Notes: generated by a model not told the origin, from the sequence alone. A stretch of DNA of 64,000 bases from Microcebus murinus (GCF_040939455.1 NC_134109.1:58618001-58682000), one strand, 5' to 3'. Shown: positions 47,225 to 59,876, counted from the first letter of the stretch. Translations and numbers: made by a program.

Positions 47225-47480
47225 TTAATCAGAATGATTAATTCTGGCTTTAGTAACAAACAACCACAAAAATCTCAGTGGCCGAACATTATCAAGATTT
47301 TTTTCTCATTTACAGCCCAGTTCCATATGGGTTATGCGGCTCTTTTGGGCAACTGTCCTCCAAGCTCAGCGCCAGGATCCAAACTGCTTTCATCTTGTGG
47401 CTGCCCCATCTGGAGCATGTGGCTTCCAAGGCCACCAAAAGATGGGAAGAGAAGACTAACAGTTGATGCAGGGTGTTTTT
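47225..47480. mobile_element. Old interspersed repeat, family unresolved
   Basis: 'gtaacaaacaaccacaaaaa' followed by 'tctcagtggccgaacatta' is wording of a common old mammalian repeat with a 'tttctcatttacagcccagt' core. Not named with confidence. Confidence 0.4.
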
Positions 47481-47984
47481 AAGGATCAAGTCTGGAAATT
47501 ACATACATTGTTTTGACCTCCATTCCATTTTCCAAAATTCAGCCTTTTTGTTTCAAACCTACCTGCAAGGAAGGTTAAAAAATGTAATCTTCCTGTGTTG
47601 TGAAAAAAAAACACAGTGTAATGAACACAGAGCACAGTCTCTGCCTCTGGGGGAGGAAGTCCTGCTCCTACCCGGGATGTTCTGTATGTGCCATCTGCCC
47701 CTTAAATCCAGCAAAGCATCCTGGTAAGGTCACTACACATTCATACCTGCAGTTCATTCTTATCATGCTTAGCTAATGATAGATGTTTATCCCCATTTTA
47801 TAAGTGGAAAAAGTAAGATTCAGAGGGCAACATTGGGTCAATGGCAGGCCTAGACATACCCAAGGAACCTCAAGTCCTAAGGAGAAAAGGAACCCTAGCC
47901 TCCCCCAAGAACAGCCACTATCATTTTTAAAGACATTTTTATGGTAGAAACTCAATGTCGACTTCATCCACTATGTGTGGTATG

Positions 47985-48110
47985 CCAGCTCTGTCTAAAA
48001 CCTCTATTGGCAACTACACATATCCAAAGATGAAACGTACATAGACCCTGCCCTTAGGGAATGAATAGTCTAAAGGGAGGGACAACATTTAAACAACTCA
48101 ATCTAGAAAA
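47985..48110 (-). mobile_element. L2 LINE fragment
   Basis: 'tagaccctgcccttagggaa' and 'tagtctaaagggagggaca' match antisense L2. Confidence 0.5.
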
Positions 48111-48595
48111 ACATAATTATTTTATCATTATTGAACTGAAATATTTATTTGTTATAATCAGCCAAAAGTAAAGGGAAAGGCTCTCAAATCTAAGGCCCCA
48201 AATTATTGGATATTCTTCAGGGATTTTGTTAAAAGCTCAATGATGAGGAAATATTTTGAAACACCAATACATTAAAAAGAAAAACACTCATCTCTAATCG
48301 ATTTCTAGAATGGAAAGTTCAATTCTACGTGAAGAGGAAGCAAACAAAGGAGAAGCTGCACAGTCCCATTAGACAACCACAGAAAGGACGTGAGGGCTCA
48401 GGGCTGAGCACCAGCTAAGAACCACTCTGTGAATCTCAGCTTTTCTTCCTCGAAAAGGAGCTTGATCATTGCAAACTCATTGCCATAAACGCTAGTTTTA
48501 TTAAATTCCGCTAAGTAAAGTTATCTTTGAGTTCCGCCAACCGATGAAATCATACAGCTGGAACCAAAGAAACTAACATGCAAATGCGTACAGGT
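48111..48595. other. Unassigned, repeat-poor noncoding sequence
   Basis: No gene. 48420-48600 is repeat-free and could be conserved noncoding DNA; untested. Confidence 0.4.
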
Positions 48596-48600
48596 GCTTG

Positions 48601-48757
48601 CTCTGCAAAGTGTGACCTGCGTCCCAGAAGCGACAGCAGCACCTGGGAGCTTGTCAGAAATTAATAATCTTGGGCCCTGCCCAAAACTAAAATGCCAAAT
48701 CAGAATTGGGTTTTAACAAAATCTCCACAGGAGATTAAACTTTGAGAAGCACAAATC
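48601..48757. mobile_element. Non-autonomous hAT-Charlie element (MER type)
   Basis: 'ctgcaaagtgtgacctgcgt', 'cagcacctgggagcttgtca', 'ttaaactttgagaagcac' follow a common Charlie-type MER repeat with inverted termini. Exact family not resolved. Confidence 0.65.
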
Positions 48758-48759
48758 AA

Positions 48760-50640
48760 ATTCATGTCTCTATGGAAATTTTGGATGATACTTCCAAGAA
48801 CCTACAGAAATTTATAATCCCCAAATATGCACACTTTATTTTGCTTCAATATAGTATTTTGCTATTGGTGTCTCTTCTGTATTATGAAAGAGAATAAGAA
48901 TGTCCTACACCAATAGGCAATATGATTCAATCAAAGTTGGTGAAATTTTAGCATCTCTAAAAACAGATGGCAACATAAAATATTTTAGTTCATGGAACAG
49001 AACTAAAAAAAAGGCAACGATATAAACATTAATGAAAATGGGGGGATAGTGGTTCCTCGTAGATACATGGAGGTTTGTGATCGCAGATACTGTGTATATT
49101 TCAATAAATGTCATATTTTTCCTTTTGAGGGTTCTATTTTTTTTATTAGATCACAGAATTTTTATGAATGCACGAATTAATAAATCTTACATGTTCAAAA
49201 TTCCATAGGAATTTGTGAGTGATAGCTTTAAGTTGATAAAATATTAATGTCTTAAAGCATCTTCCCCTATTGCAGCCAAGTACTCATACAGGAAGACAAA
49301 AAGGAAAATGAAAGGGAAATTCTTCTGAGGTCTCTATCGCTGGAAGAGGAGAGAAAGGGGAGAAGGGAGTGGCCAAGAGTGTTGGAGGCCACTGGCCAGC
49401 AACTTCTGATCCCTTTCATCACACCTCAAATAGCAGCAGGGATTTTGAAGTTGGTAGAGGAGACATTTCCATGGAGGCTTTTTACAATCTGCTCCCTCCA
49501 TCACATTGCCAACTGAGCTACTCTTGCTAACGTGACATTTTTTTTTTTAATTAGAGCAATTTGTTTCGTAGGATGAGCGATACCTTTCTCAAGATCCCAT
49601 TCCTGCTGTTTCTGAGCCTCTTTGCCTTGAGGGCCCTTCTGCACCAGTGAGCCTCCAGCAAGTCTGGCTTCGAAAAGAAGCAGAGTGCTGCATTTCAATA
49701 CTACAGACTACTTCAAAATCATGTTTTCATTTCCCAGAAAGAGTTTTTTAAAATGCACTACACTCCAGCGGCTGTATCCTGCCGAAGCCCAGAACCAAGA
49801 AGCACCTAAACAAGCTCTGGAAGGAACTCACTTTCCTCCTTTTGTTGAAAGATAAAGGGAGGTCAAGGGGAGGGCCAGAGTGCTCTCTGGGAGAATACAC
49901 AGAGTGATCCACATCCAGCAGGTCGGATCTGCTTCTTACGAAGGTCCACGCTCTGGTTCAGCAGTCACTGCAGAAAAGGCAAGCCCCCACCCCGATTGCC
50001 ACAGCCCGTGGGAGCAGAGCCGGGGGCAGCTGCTCTGAGAACCCCCTACATACAACTTCTGAAAGAAACCCCCAAATTTTCCCCTGCTCCCTCCACTCCC
50101 TTCACCCCTGCCCCAAGGGAAGAGCCTTAAAAATTTTACTTCAGAATAGGCTCCACAAGGAATTAAGCATTGCGCCTTTAAATTATAAGAGAATAGTGCA
50201 ATGTAACACTTTCATTCTGAAGAGTCTATAGTGCCTTCCTGTCTATTTTTTCAATTGCCTGTGGAGTTGTTTTCATTTTTAATAACATTTAGTGGCAGAC
50301 AGCCCCTGAAAGAAAAAAGTAAGAAGTAGACAGATCTACATTTTAAATGGAAGAAGTGGTGACTTCAGAGTCCCCTGGCTGGTCTACTTGTTCTCTAACA
50401 GTTTATTTTAGATTCATACTTTAGGGAGAGAGAGAAATTTATAAAGCATACAATAGGCAAGTATTAATCAATTTTTACAAAAGGATTTTTCACAGGTTTC
50501 TTTAAATAGATAGTTTCTTTAATAGATATTAATATAAACCTTGTTTCAGTTTACAAAATTATTTAGTATAAAGTAGACAAAGTACAATCTTCCAGCACCA
50601 GCAACATTGACATAAAATCAAGTCCAATATGAAATTATAA
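48760..50640. other. Unassigned noncoding sequence
   Basis: No supported gene or named repeat. The part at 49740-50340 is repeat-poor and moderately GC-rich. Confidence 0.45.
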
Positions 50641-50654
50641 CGTATGCTTTACTT

Positions 50655-50775
50655 TTAGGTATTTGATTAGTAAACAACTGTTAAGTGCCTACTATATGCT
50701 GGTGTTACTTAGATACAAGAGAAACCAAGTCTAGTAAGATATGCTTCCTGCCTTTAAAGTAGTCACAGGGCCATG
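50655..50775 (-). mobile_element. L2 LINE 3' end
   Basis: 'ctgttaagtgcctactatat' and 'gcttcctgcctttaaagtag' in antisense L2 order. Confidence 0.55.
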
Positions 50776-50866
50776 CAGATTCCCGGCATTGCAGGCCACT
50801 AAATGTGGGTTCTAAGAGTGACACTTCTGAGTATTGCCACATCACTTGTTCTGTTTCTGCTACAGG

Positions 50867-51175
50867 GTTTTTTTTGTTTTTTGTTTTTTGGTTTTTTTTA
50901 AGAGACAGGGTCTCACTCTGTCACCTTGGATAGAATGTAGTGGCCCAATCATAGCTCACTGTAGCTTTGAACTCCTGAGCTCAAAGATCTTCCCACTTCA
51001 GCCTCCTAAGTAGCCGGAGCTGCATGCCACCACACCTGGCTAATTTTTTAAATTTTGTTTTAGAAATGGGATCTCAGTATATTGCCCAGGCTGGTTTCAA
51101 ACTGCTGGCCTTAAGCAATTCTCCTGCATCAGCCTCCTGAGTAGCTCCTGTAAAGGCACAAGCCACATGCCCAGC
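50867..51175 (-). mobile_element. Dimeric Alu SINE
   Basis: T-rich head, 'gagacagggtctcactctgt', the 31-base right-monomer insert region ('gtggcccaatcatagctcac'), a T-rich linker near 51045, then the left monomer ending 'aagccacatgcccagc'. Diverged, so older than the Alu at 17898. Confidence 0.92.
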
Positions 51176-51179
51176 TACC

Positions 51180-51710
51180 AGTGGTTTTGAGAGAGAAGCC
51201 CAGCCCAGACACAACTCTTTCCTCCCCAGGATCCTCTTTTACAGGCCTCCCCATCACAACTACAAGTAACCTGTTGGAACACTAGGATGAAACCCAAATG
51301 TCCTCTAAGAGAGAAAATTAATCACTGCAGTGACAGTTCCTTTCATCTTAGATCCCAGGTGTCTACCATCTCTTTATTAGGAGGTTAAAAAGGGGGAAGA
51401 AAAAATAAAACACCCAGATTTATTTATTAACATCTATTGTAACAAATGTGAGGATGGGTGTTTGGTCTAAGCCCTTAACAAGAAGTTAGAGAATTACATT
51501 ATCAGTGTGGAGTGTCTTCCTTTCATTTATTCATGGTAGTGTACCCACTGATAGAGAACCCACTTTGAAAGCCACAAGGCACTGAAAGAACTGTTCTTAA
51601 AATGGAGGAGTGAACAGTGTTCAAAATGCGGAGCTAGATGCTCAAAATGTCTACCATTTTACTAAAAAAATAAATAAATAAATAACCATTTTAAGCTTTA
51701 AAATTAATAA
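51180..51710. other. Unassigned noncoding sequence
   Basis: No gene; a short AAAT repeat lies at 51664-51683. Confidence 0.5.
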
Positions 51711-51714
51711 TATG

Positions 51715-51975
51715 TAATATTTGTTGAACATGTATTATGTAACACACGCTGGTCTAAGCACCATTTTACCTGGTTTTTAGTCTTCACAAGAACCTTCACC
51801 TATCTCACTCCATCTTCACAAGACCCCTATGAAGCAGGTACTGTTATTATCTCCATCTAACAAATGAGAAAGCCAAGGCACAGAAAGGTTAAATAACTCA
51901 CCCCAGGGTACACAGCAAAAGATTGGCAAAAGATGTTTGAGCCCCACCACTAAGCTATACTGCCATACCATGAAA
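51715..51975 (-). mobile_element. MIR SINE
   Basis: Near-complete antisense MIR: 'gttattatctccatctaaca', 'gccaaggcacagaaaggtta', 'ggtacacagcaaaagattgg'. Confidence 0.8.
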
Positions 51976-52084
51976 GAATATTTCTATGGAATCTCAGTGA
52001 AACTGAGATTTGAAATCACCAGCAGAAAAGATCGTGAACACTCCCCTTCATAGGATATCTGAGCAAAGAATAGCAGAAATCTGT

Positions 52085-52265
52085 CCCTAATGCTTATTGA
52101 GCATTTACTATGTTCTGTGCCAAGTACTTCACATGCTTCCTCTCATTTCTCACAACCCTATTTACCAGTAAAGAAACTAAGATAAAATCCTGGTAGCCCA
52201 AGATCACAGAGCAGATTTGAACTTAACTCTGACTGAACCCAGAGCCAGAGGTTTCACCACTTTGC
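52085..52265 (-). mobile_element. MIR SINE
   Basis: A second antisense MIR: 'cttattgagcatttactatg', 'ttctgtgccaagtacttcac', 'cagatttgaacttaactctg'. Confidence 0.78.
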
Positions 52266-52389
52266 TAATTAATACTTCAGAATAAATATTTTAATACCAA
52301 AGTATGCATGGGTACACACGGTGTTGAGCTTGGGGATATCTCAAACACTCAGAGGTTTACTGTGTAATGTACTTACCTTTTCTTATTTG

Positions 52390-52397
52390 AAAACTAC
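52390..52397. repeat. Target-site duplication of the L1 fragment, left copy
   Basis: AAAACTAC, repeated at 53544-53551. Confidence 0.6.
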
Positions 52398-53543
52398 TAA
52401 GGCATGAAACTATAAGAATTCTAGAAGATAATGTTGGAAAAACTCTTACAGACACTGGCCGAGGCAAAGAATTTATGAAGAAGACCCCAAAGGCAATCAC
52501 AGCAACAACAAAAATAAATAAATGGGACCTGATCAAATTAAAAAGCTTCTGCACAGCCAAAGAAACTATTACAAGAGCAAATAGACAACCTACAGAATGG
52601 GATAAAATATTTACATGCTACACATCCAATAAAGGGCTGATAACTAGAATCTATTTAGAACTCAGGAAAATCATGAAGAAAAAAATCAAACAACCCTATC
52701 AAAAAGTGGGCAAAAGACATGAACAGAAACTTTTCAAAGAAAGACAGACTAATGGCCAACAAACATATGACAAAATGCTCAACATCTCTAATCATCAGGG
52801 AAATGTAAATCAAAACCACAATGAGAAATCACTTAACTCCAGTGAGAATGACCTTTATCAAAAAGTCCCAAAACAATAAATGCTGGTGTGGATGCAGGGA
52901 GATAGGAACACTCCTACACTGCTGGTGGGACTGCAAACTAGTTCAACCTCTGTAGAAAGCAATATGGAGATACCTCAAAGAGCTACAAGTAGAATTACCA
53001 TTTGATCCAACAATCCCATTACTGGGCATCTACCCAAAGGGAAAAAAGACATTCTATTAAAAAAAAATCTGCACTAGAATATTTATAGCAGCACAATTCA
53101 TAATTGCAAAGATTGGAAACAACCAAAGTGCCCATCCAATACATGAGTGGATTAATAAAATGTGGTATATGTATACCATGGAGTTCTACTCAGCCACAAA
53201 AAACATTGTATTATCCTGAATAGAGCTGGAGCCCATTCTACTAAGTGAAGTATCACAAGAATGGAAAAACAGGCACTGCATGTACTCACCACCAAATTGG
53301 TATTAACTGATCAACAATTAAGTGCACATATAGTAGTAACATTCATCGGATGTTGAGCAGATGGGAGCCGGGAGGAGGGGATGGGTATATTCACACTAAT
53401 GTGTGTGGAGAGCACTGCTTGGGGGAGAGACACGCTGGAAGCTCTGACTCGGGAGTGGGGCAAAGGCAATATATGTAGCCTAAACATTTTTACCCTTGTA
53501 ATATGCTGAAATAGAAAAAAAATTAAAAATTAAAAAATTTTTT
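52398..53543 (+). mobile_element. 5'-truncated L1 of the same lineage as the young element
   Basis: Starts in ORF2 text matching position 14935 of the intact element and runs to its 3' UTR ('aatatgctgaaatagaaaaa' near 53500) and A-rich tail. The 134-codon frame at 52475-52879 keeps the ORF2 C-terminal start ([16 protein letters not shown]) and then frameshifts at about 52680. A cysteine-rich block at about 52880-52935 is in another frame. Older than the intact L1 but clearly related to it. Confidence 0.92.
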
Positions 53544-53679
53544 AAAACTACCGATACAAGCAATATAATCTATTCATTCCTCTTTCTCTTAACATTCAAA
53601 TCACCAGATTATTGTCTTCAGACGTCCTATATCTAATAAATATTTAAAGACACATTTTGGGGGGATGTTTTGGGGGGTG

Positions 53680-53803
53680 GGGTTTTTTTAGAGATGTAGT
53701 CTCACTCTTATGCTTAGGCTGGTCTGAACTCCTGGACTCAAGCCATCTTTTCACCTCAGCCTCCTGAGAATCTGGGGTTACAGATGCATGTCACCACACC
53801 CTT
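53680..53803 (-). mobile_element. Alu monomer
   Basis: T-run, 'agagatgtagtctcactctt', 'cctcagcctcctgagaatct', 'acagatgcatgtcaccacac'. No 31-base insert, so it is left-monomer-like. Confidence 0.75.
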
Positions 53804-53814
53804 AAAGCCACTTT

Positions 53815-53970
53815 ATTTTATTTTGAAGACAGAGTCTCACTCTGGTCTCCCAGGCTAGAGTGAGTGCCATGGTGTCAGCCTAGCTCACAGCAACCTCAAA
53901 CTCCTGGGCTCAAGCGATCCTACTGCCTCAGTCTCCTGAGTAACTAGGACTACAGGCATGCGCCACCATT
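53815..53970 (-). mobile_element. Alu SINE, second arm
   Basis: 'agacagagtctcactctggt', 'cctagctcacagcaacctca', 'ctcaagcgatcctactgcct', typical of strepsirrhine Alus. It has the insert of a right monomer, so the two arms are in an unusual order and may be separate insertions. Confidence 0.85.
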
Positions 53971-54660
53971 AAACGCACATTTTTTAAACATGAAAGTTGC
54001 CTAGCACACAGCTCTATCTCCAACAAGAGTTCACTGCTGATTTGCAGCACTAACTTGTGTGTGTCTGGTCAACACACAGATCCAGGGGCAGCAGATCATA
54101 TCAGACACAAAGACTCCAGACACTTAAGGGTACAAAGCAAAGCAGTCTAAGAATGGCATATTTTTGTTAGGCAATGTTCTTCCTTTAGATGAATTTAATA
54201 AAGAACAACACAATCCTTACTTTTTAAATAATAATATTTAAAGATGATAAAATTCTCACGGAAGCGTCTAAACATTGAGTGGGTAGAAAAGACTCTTATT
54301 TCCCCTGAGTAGCTAGAACAGTCTCTCATGTGAGTACCTAAACACCTATTTAGATCATTTAAATGCCATACACGTCAAAACACTCCAACCTAACACTTCC
54401 TTTGAAGTTACGACAATCAGTTTTTTCTTAGTGTCATTTTTTAGCATTTCTATAGCACTTCACTTTTGACAAGTGCTTTATAATTATTTCAACTCTTGGT
54501 TAACTCCTAGTTATTCATTTGCATGCAGTTAACTTTCCCAATAAAATATATACAGCTTTGGTTGTTGTTGTTTTTTTTTAATTGAACCTACCTATAACCA
54601 AGAGGTTCAAACTTAGAGCTGCAGATAAATATGTACCCCCAAGACAACAAGGCAGATGGA
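53971..54660. other. Unassigned noncoding sequence
   Basis: No gene or clear repeat. Confidence 0.5.
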
Positions 54661-54661
54661 G

Positions 54662-54716
54662 AGATAGTTTAGATAAATAGACAGACAGATATAGATAGAT
54701 AGATAAACAGGCAGAC
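54662..54716. repeat. GATA/GACA-type tetranucleotide repeat
   Basis: Imperfect TAGA and CAGA units ('atagatagatagataaacag'). Confidence 0.85.
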
Positions 54717-54889
54717 ATATAAGAAACTAATTCTAAGCACCAGTAACATTCTTATATTCTTGTCTTGCTGGGATGATTGGTCACATCCCTATGTAGCCAA
54801 TGAGAACATGAGAGCCCGGTGATGACATGTGAACCATACCGATGGAGGAGTAAGTGCATGTGGCTGACACTGCTAGTTATCAGCCAGCG

Positions 54890-55252
54890 CCCATTCTCTC
54901 TTTCTTCCTTTCAGTAATGGAATCCCCTACCACTCCTCTGCACGATACATTTCCCAGACTCCTTTGCAGCTAGAAGTAGCAACATCACAAAGTTTTGGCC
55001 AAAGGAATGTGAACAGAAGTGCTGTGTAGCTGCTGAGTCACCTCCTTAATGATAAAGCTGCTTGCCATGGACCTCCTCTGCCCTCTTCCCCCTAGCTGAC
55101 AAATGCCAATAATCGACACGGCTATCCTGGGTGCCTAACGTGACAGTGTAGCAGAGTTGACTCACCAGCACTCAAATGACCTCATTGGACAGAGCTACTA
55201 CCTTTCTGGGTCTCTTTGGAACAGCAACTTAGCTTGCACCATAACTAATAGA
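54890..55252 (+). mobile_element. Old LTR, probably MaLR type
   Basis: 'cctttgcagctagaagtagc', 'ggccaaaggaatgtgaacag' and the close 'ttggaacagcaacttagctt' then CTAATAG resemble an old MaLR-like LTR. Family uncertain. Confidence 0.5.
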
Positions 55253-55810
55253 GTAAACAAATAAGAAAATATATGCATATATATACACATACATACATAT
55301 GAGATTGGTTTGATTAGCTCTTGATAAGAAGAATAGGTAATGATTAAAGAGAATTTTAAAGAAAGGTAGCTGGAAACATGACAGAAATGATTCTAGATTG
55401 AGTAAAAACAAACTACTAACTCTAAATCCAGGCGTAAAGTTCTATAAAACTATATTTTTAAACCATTATAAATATAAAACCAATTTCAAATAAATTAACA
55501 ATTCTTTACTAAAGTTAGGAAGCTCATATAGCATAAAACCAATGCATCTGTATCAGACTTCTTATTACATTGATGGTGAGCCTGAAACTAAGCTCCTAGA
55601 AGGCAATAATAACATCCTATTCATTTTTGTATACTCTCCCTTCTCTCTACCTTGACCCTAGTATCTAAGCATTAAAAACAAATGCATACTATAGAATTTA
55701 TTGCCATTCTCTTCATCTCAGTAATCTTCAACTTCTGCCACTTACTGGTTTTGAGAAATCCAAGCATATTTTTAATCCTTAGAGCTACTGTAGAACATTA
55801 ATTTTTTTAG
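55253..55810. other. Unassigned noncoding sequence
   Basis: AT-rich; includes a small TATAC/ATACA repeat near 55270-55300. Confidence 0.5.
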
Positions 55811-55814
55811 ATGT

Positions 55815-56035
55815 AGAATTAACAAACAATTATTCAACATCTAGTCTATGCCTGGCTTTGTGTTTACTCACACATAATATTATCCACTTAAAGTTGACAT
55901 CATCTCCTCAATTTAAAAGATGAGGAAATGAAGACACAGATTAAGTGATCTGCCCAAGATTATATAGCTGGTAAATAGCAGAGCTTGGACTAGCATCCAG
56001 GCTTACTGACTCACAGTGTAGCTCTTTTTCTGAGA
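55815..56035 (-). mobile_element. MIR SINE
   Basis: 'tctagtctatgcctggcttt', 'gatgaggaaatgaagacaca', 'gctggtaaatagcagagctt' in antisense MIR order. Confidence 0.78.
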
Positions 56036-58190
56036 GATCTACTTCATTGCCTCATCACTTTCTGATATATTTCTATATATCAAACTTCAGGTCAAACAAT
56101 AAGAAAAAAACCTAGCAACATATTAATAACTGCCATGTATTGATGAACAGGAAAACAAAGGGTAGTCCTGGCAAGAATATAAGAGTCAAGAAGGAATACA
56201 GATAAACAGAACAATTCCTTTCTGAATAAAAACTGGAAAACTTTCCACAACAAAAATGAGCAACTGGACACCACCATTAACATAAACATTTGTATCTCCT
56301 TTTCAAAACTATCACCTAATTCAGCATAATTCTTCACTATGGGTCTCACCAGAATCTGTTTGTATTCAAACTGACAAATATGATGAAAATGGATATAGCA
56401 AGGTCAGGAATTTTCCAGCTATATAGGGCTCTAGATGGTTGAAGTAATTAATTGTACATCGTCCCATAAAACTTTACACCTACTTAAGGAGAGGTTCTAT
56501 AGGCTCAGTTTTAGACACCTTGATCAGAAAGGGTCCTAGAGGAAGAAAACGTAGTAAATTTTGACTCTCCAGTTTGATGTTGCTTTATCTATTATTTGTT
56601 ATTTGAATTGGCTCTACTTAAAGGGAGAAAGTTAGAAAAAAATGAGACTGAGACACTGATGAAATGAGTTCTTTATGCAATTCTTGGCCGTGATAACGGG
56701 ACTATCACTGTATGTAAGAATCTCAGGTGCCAAATAATTATCAACTTGGTCTCACAACTCTAATATTAAACTTCCCACTGTCCAGACAGGAAAATTTGAT
56801 GCAAGACCACAGGAAAGCCTTTCTAAAAGGAAATCAGAGTTGGAGATGATGCTAAATTTCATGATTCCAAGAAGTCACATGGCTTATGGTGACGACTCTC
56901 ACCCTTTTCCAACAAAAGGCATGACGCTAATCAAGAAGTAATCCCATCCCCTTTGCCCACTGACATGCTAAAGGCAATTTTGCCCTTCACAAAAGAGGTC
57001 TTTCAGAGTTTTAAATAAACACATAAGAGTTCTAAATAGTAAGTTAATAAATGCTATAGCACAGGCTTCCCTCCAACTGGGTAGGTACTAAATTAGGGTG
57101 GGGCTAGGAGACGAATGCAGGGAACTAGCTGGATTGCATGGAAAGACCTATCTGGGAGGCACTTTGTTTGATCCAATGAGCACAGAGAGTCCCCTCCCAC
57201 TCGGGGTGTCTAGAGCACACCCTTGATTCTTAGTGATGAAGTTTCCGCTTCAATGGGACAACGGCTTTCTATCAAAGAGTGTCATAACATCTTATCAAAG
57301 AGTGTCATAACACAGAACCCTTCTAATTGGTGTGGAGAGCTCTGCAAGAGCATAGTAGTTGTAAGCCATAGCATCACCTCTCTTTAAGGAGAGGGAACAA
57401 AATTTAATACACAGGAAGACAGAAAGATAATTAATTGCCTTCCTGGCAACCCACCACTCTACTGCCAATGGGATCACTGTGACAAGTTATGAAATTCAAG
57501 TCAAAATATTTAACTCAGCCACTTACTCAAGTGGTAGACCCAATTTTTGGCACCCCACAGTTAGGGTGCTGATAAAGAAAAGTCTTCTCTTCATTTTTCT
57601 GCAGTAGCATGTATAACTATTGGCATCTGTTGGGTGTTCTGTTTCCTCAATGGAGGATATCTCTGTAAAGTATACTCATGTATTTCTGTTAATGTAAGGA
57701 AGGAATGATGAATACAGAGAATTATAATAAGCTGGATAATTCCCAGAAAACATAGGAACTAGATCAAGAATAAGAATAGATGAGTACTGGAAGTCTTTCG
57801 AAATAACCTGATACAAAGGGGTCCTATCAAGAGGGTTTAAGAGGATGAATTAGCCAACATTCCCAAAGGAAATGCTGATTACACCAACTGGGTCCATAGA
57901 TGAGATCCTGGAAGATGAGATCTCTGGGTCAGCCTAATAAAGTTGAATGATACAAATTATACAACCGAAGCAAAATTCTATGACCCAACATTCAAAGGTC
58001 AGGGTGAAGGACAGAGGAGGCCCCAGGAAATGAATGGGAAGTGGGAAAGGGGAGGAGGGAAGTAAGAAGGTGTGTCTCTGTATTGACTAAGCAAGGATTC
58101 CCACCTGCTCTCTGAGTCCAGGCCTGACAGAGTCTGGATGTTTTGAGAGGAAAGGGCTCCCTAATGAGAATATGCAAAAAGTATTTCCTG
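56036..58190. other. Unassigned noncoding sequence
   Basis: No supported gene or named repeat over about 2.1 kb. A 22-bp tandem duplication (unit 'tatcaaagagtgtcataaca') lies at about 57271-57313. Confidence 0.5.
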
Positions 58191-58194
58191 CTGT

Positions 58195-59030
58195 GTCTTT
58201 AAATTCACATGCAATAAAACACACCCATTTTAAGTGTACAGTTTGAAGAGCTTAGACAAAAATAAACATCCATGCAATCATTATCACCATTGAGATATTT
58301 CATCATCCCAAAAAGTTTCCTCAAGCACTTTACTGTCCCACCCCCAATCCCTAGACAACCACCCATCTGCCTTTGTCACTGTGGGTTATTGCCTCCTCTT
58401 TATTTCCACATAAGTGCAGTCCTGCCTTGTATATGATTTTTGTGTCTATCTTATTTTGTTAAGAAAATGTTTTTTATATTCTTTCATGCTGTTTGTAGAA
58501 GCAGCTCATTCCTCTGTGTCGCTTAGTGGAATTTCACTGGGTGGAGGCACCACAATCTGTTTATCCATTTACCTGTCGATGGACCCTTCAATTGTTTCCA
58601 GATTTTGGCCATTATGAATAAAGTTGCTATTAACATTTGTGCACACGTCCTTGTGTAGACATATGCTTTCATTTCTCTTGGGTAAATGCCTGGGAGTGGA
58701 TTCTGAATCACATGGTAAAGCAAATGCTTAACTTTATGAGAAACTGCCAAGCCATTGTCCAAAGCGGCTGCACCACATTGCAGTCCCCCCAGCGATGTGT
58801 GAGAGTCGCAGTTACTTCACATCCTCACCAGCACTCGATATTGCCTGTCTTTAATTTTAGCCATTCTAGCGTGTGTGTAGTGGCACCTCATTGTGGGTTT
58901 CATTTGCATTTTCCTGACTAATGATGTTGAGCATCTTTTTATATGCTTATTGGCCATTCATACATCTTCCTTTTTATGAAGTGTCTGTTAAAATCTTTTG
59001 TTCATTTTTAAATTGGGTTGGTTCCTGCTA
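58195..59030 (-). mobile_element. Old L1 3' portion (L1ME-like)
   Basis: Antisense 3' UTR ('acccattttaagtgtacagt') followed by ORF2 text ('gattttggccattatgaata', 'acatcctcaccagcactcga', 'ctaatgatgttgagcatct'). The minus-strand frame at 58523-58762 keeps C-terminal ORF2 wording (MLIATLFIMAKIWKQ). Confidence 0.88.
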
Positions 59031-59149
59031 TGTTGACTTCAACTTTTTCCTAGGGATGACAGCACTTCTGGTCAATTTGATTTAGAGCTAGTGATTTGAG
59101 GCTCTCTAATGGCACTGCTAGGCTCAAAATTACTATCCAGGGTTCAAGT

Positions 59150-59450
59150 GAAATGGTCAAAAATAGATGGAATGCATAAATCACATTGTATTACGCGCCT
59201 GTTTAAAATCTGCCAATGGCTTCTCATGGCAATTAAAATAAAATCCAAACTCTTCATCTTGGCCCCCAAAGCCCTGTGTGATCTGACCCCCACATCCCTC
59301 TCCAACTTCCTCTTGCCATCTCCCCTCACTCACTGTGCTCCTGACAGCTGCTATTCTTTTTGTCCCTCAAACACACCATATTTGTTCTATCCCCTCTGCC
59401 TGGAATTATATTCCTGTAGAGCTTGATGTTCTGCCTTCCTCTAATCATTC
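59150..59450 (+). mobile_element. L2 LINE, part 1
   Basis: 'ccaatggcttctcatggcaa', 'tccaaactcttcatcttggc', 'ccctgtgtgatctgaccccc' are L2 wording. The copy is interrupted at 59456 and resumes at 59877. Confidence 0.8.
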
Positions 59451-59455
59451 AGTCT

Positions 59456-59871
59456 ATTATTAGTCTCCTTCTGTTGCTATAAAGAAATACCTGAGACTGA
59501 GTAATTTATAAAGAAAAGAGGTTTATTTGGCTCACAGTTCTGTAGGCTGTACAAGAAGCATGGGACCAGCATCTGCTTCTGGTGAGAACTTCAGGGAGCT
59601 TCCAGTCATGGTGGAAGGTGAAGGGGGAGCAAGTGTGTCACATGGTGAGAGAGGGAGTGAGAGAAGAAGGAGGGTGCCAGGCTCTTTCAAACAACCACCT
59701 CTCACATGAACTAATGGCATGAAAACTCGCTCATCACCAAGGGGATGGAACCACGCCATTCATGAAGATCTGCCCCCATGAATGAAAGACCTGCTACCAG
59801 GTCCCAACTCTAACATTGAGGACCAAATTCCAACCTGAGATTTTGTGGGGACAAATATCTAAACTATATCA
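59456..59871 (-). mobile_element. MST-type MaLR solo LTR
   Basis: The reverse complement starts TGATATAGTTT and ends near GACTAATAAT, with 'agaaatacctgagactgagt' and 'aatttataaagaaaagaggt' on the plus strand near the left end. The 5-bp target duplication AGTCT (59451-59455 and 59872-59876) fits this superfamily. It is inserted cleanly in an L2. Confidence 0.88.
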
Positions 59872-59876
59872 AGTCT

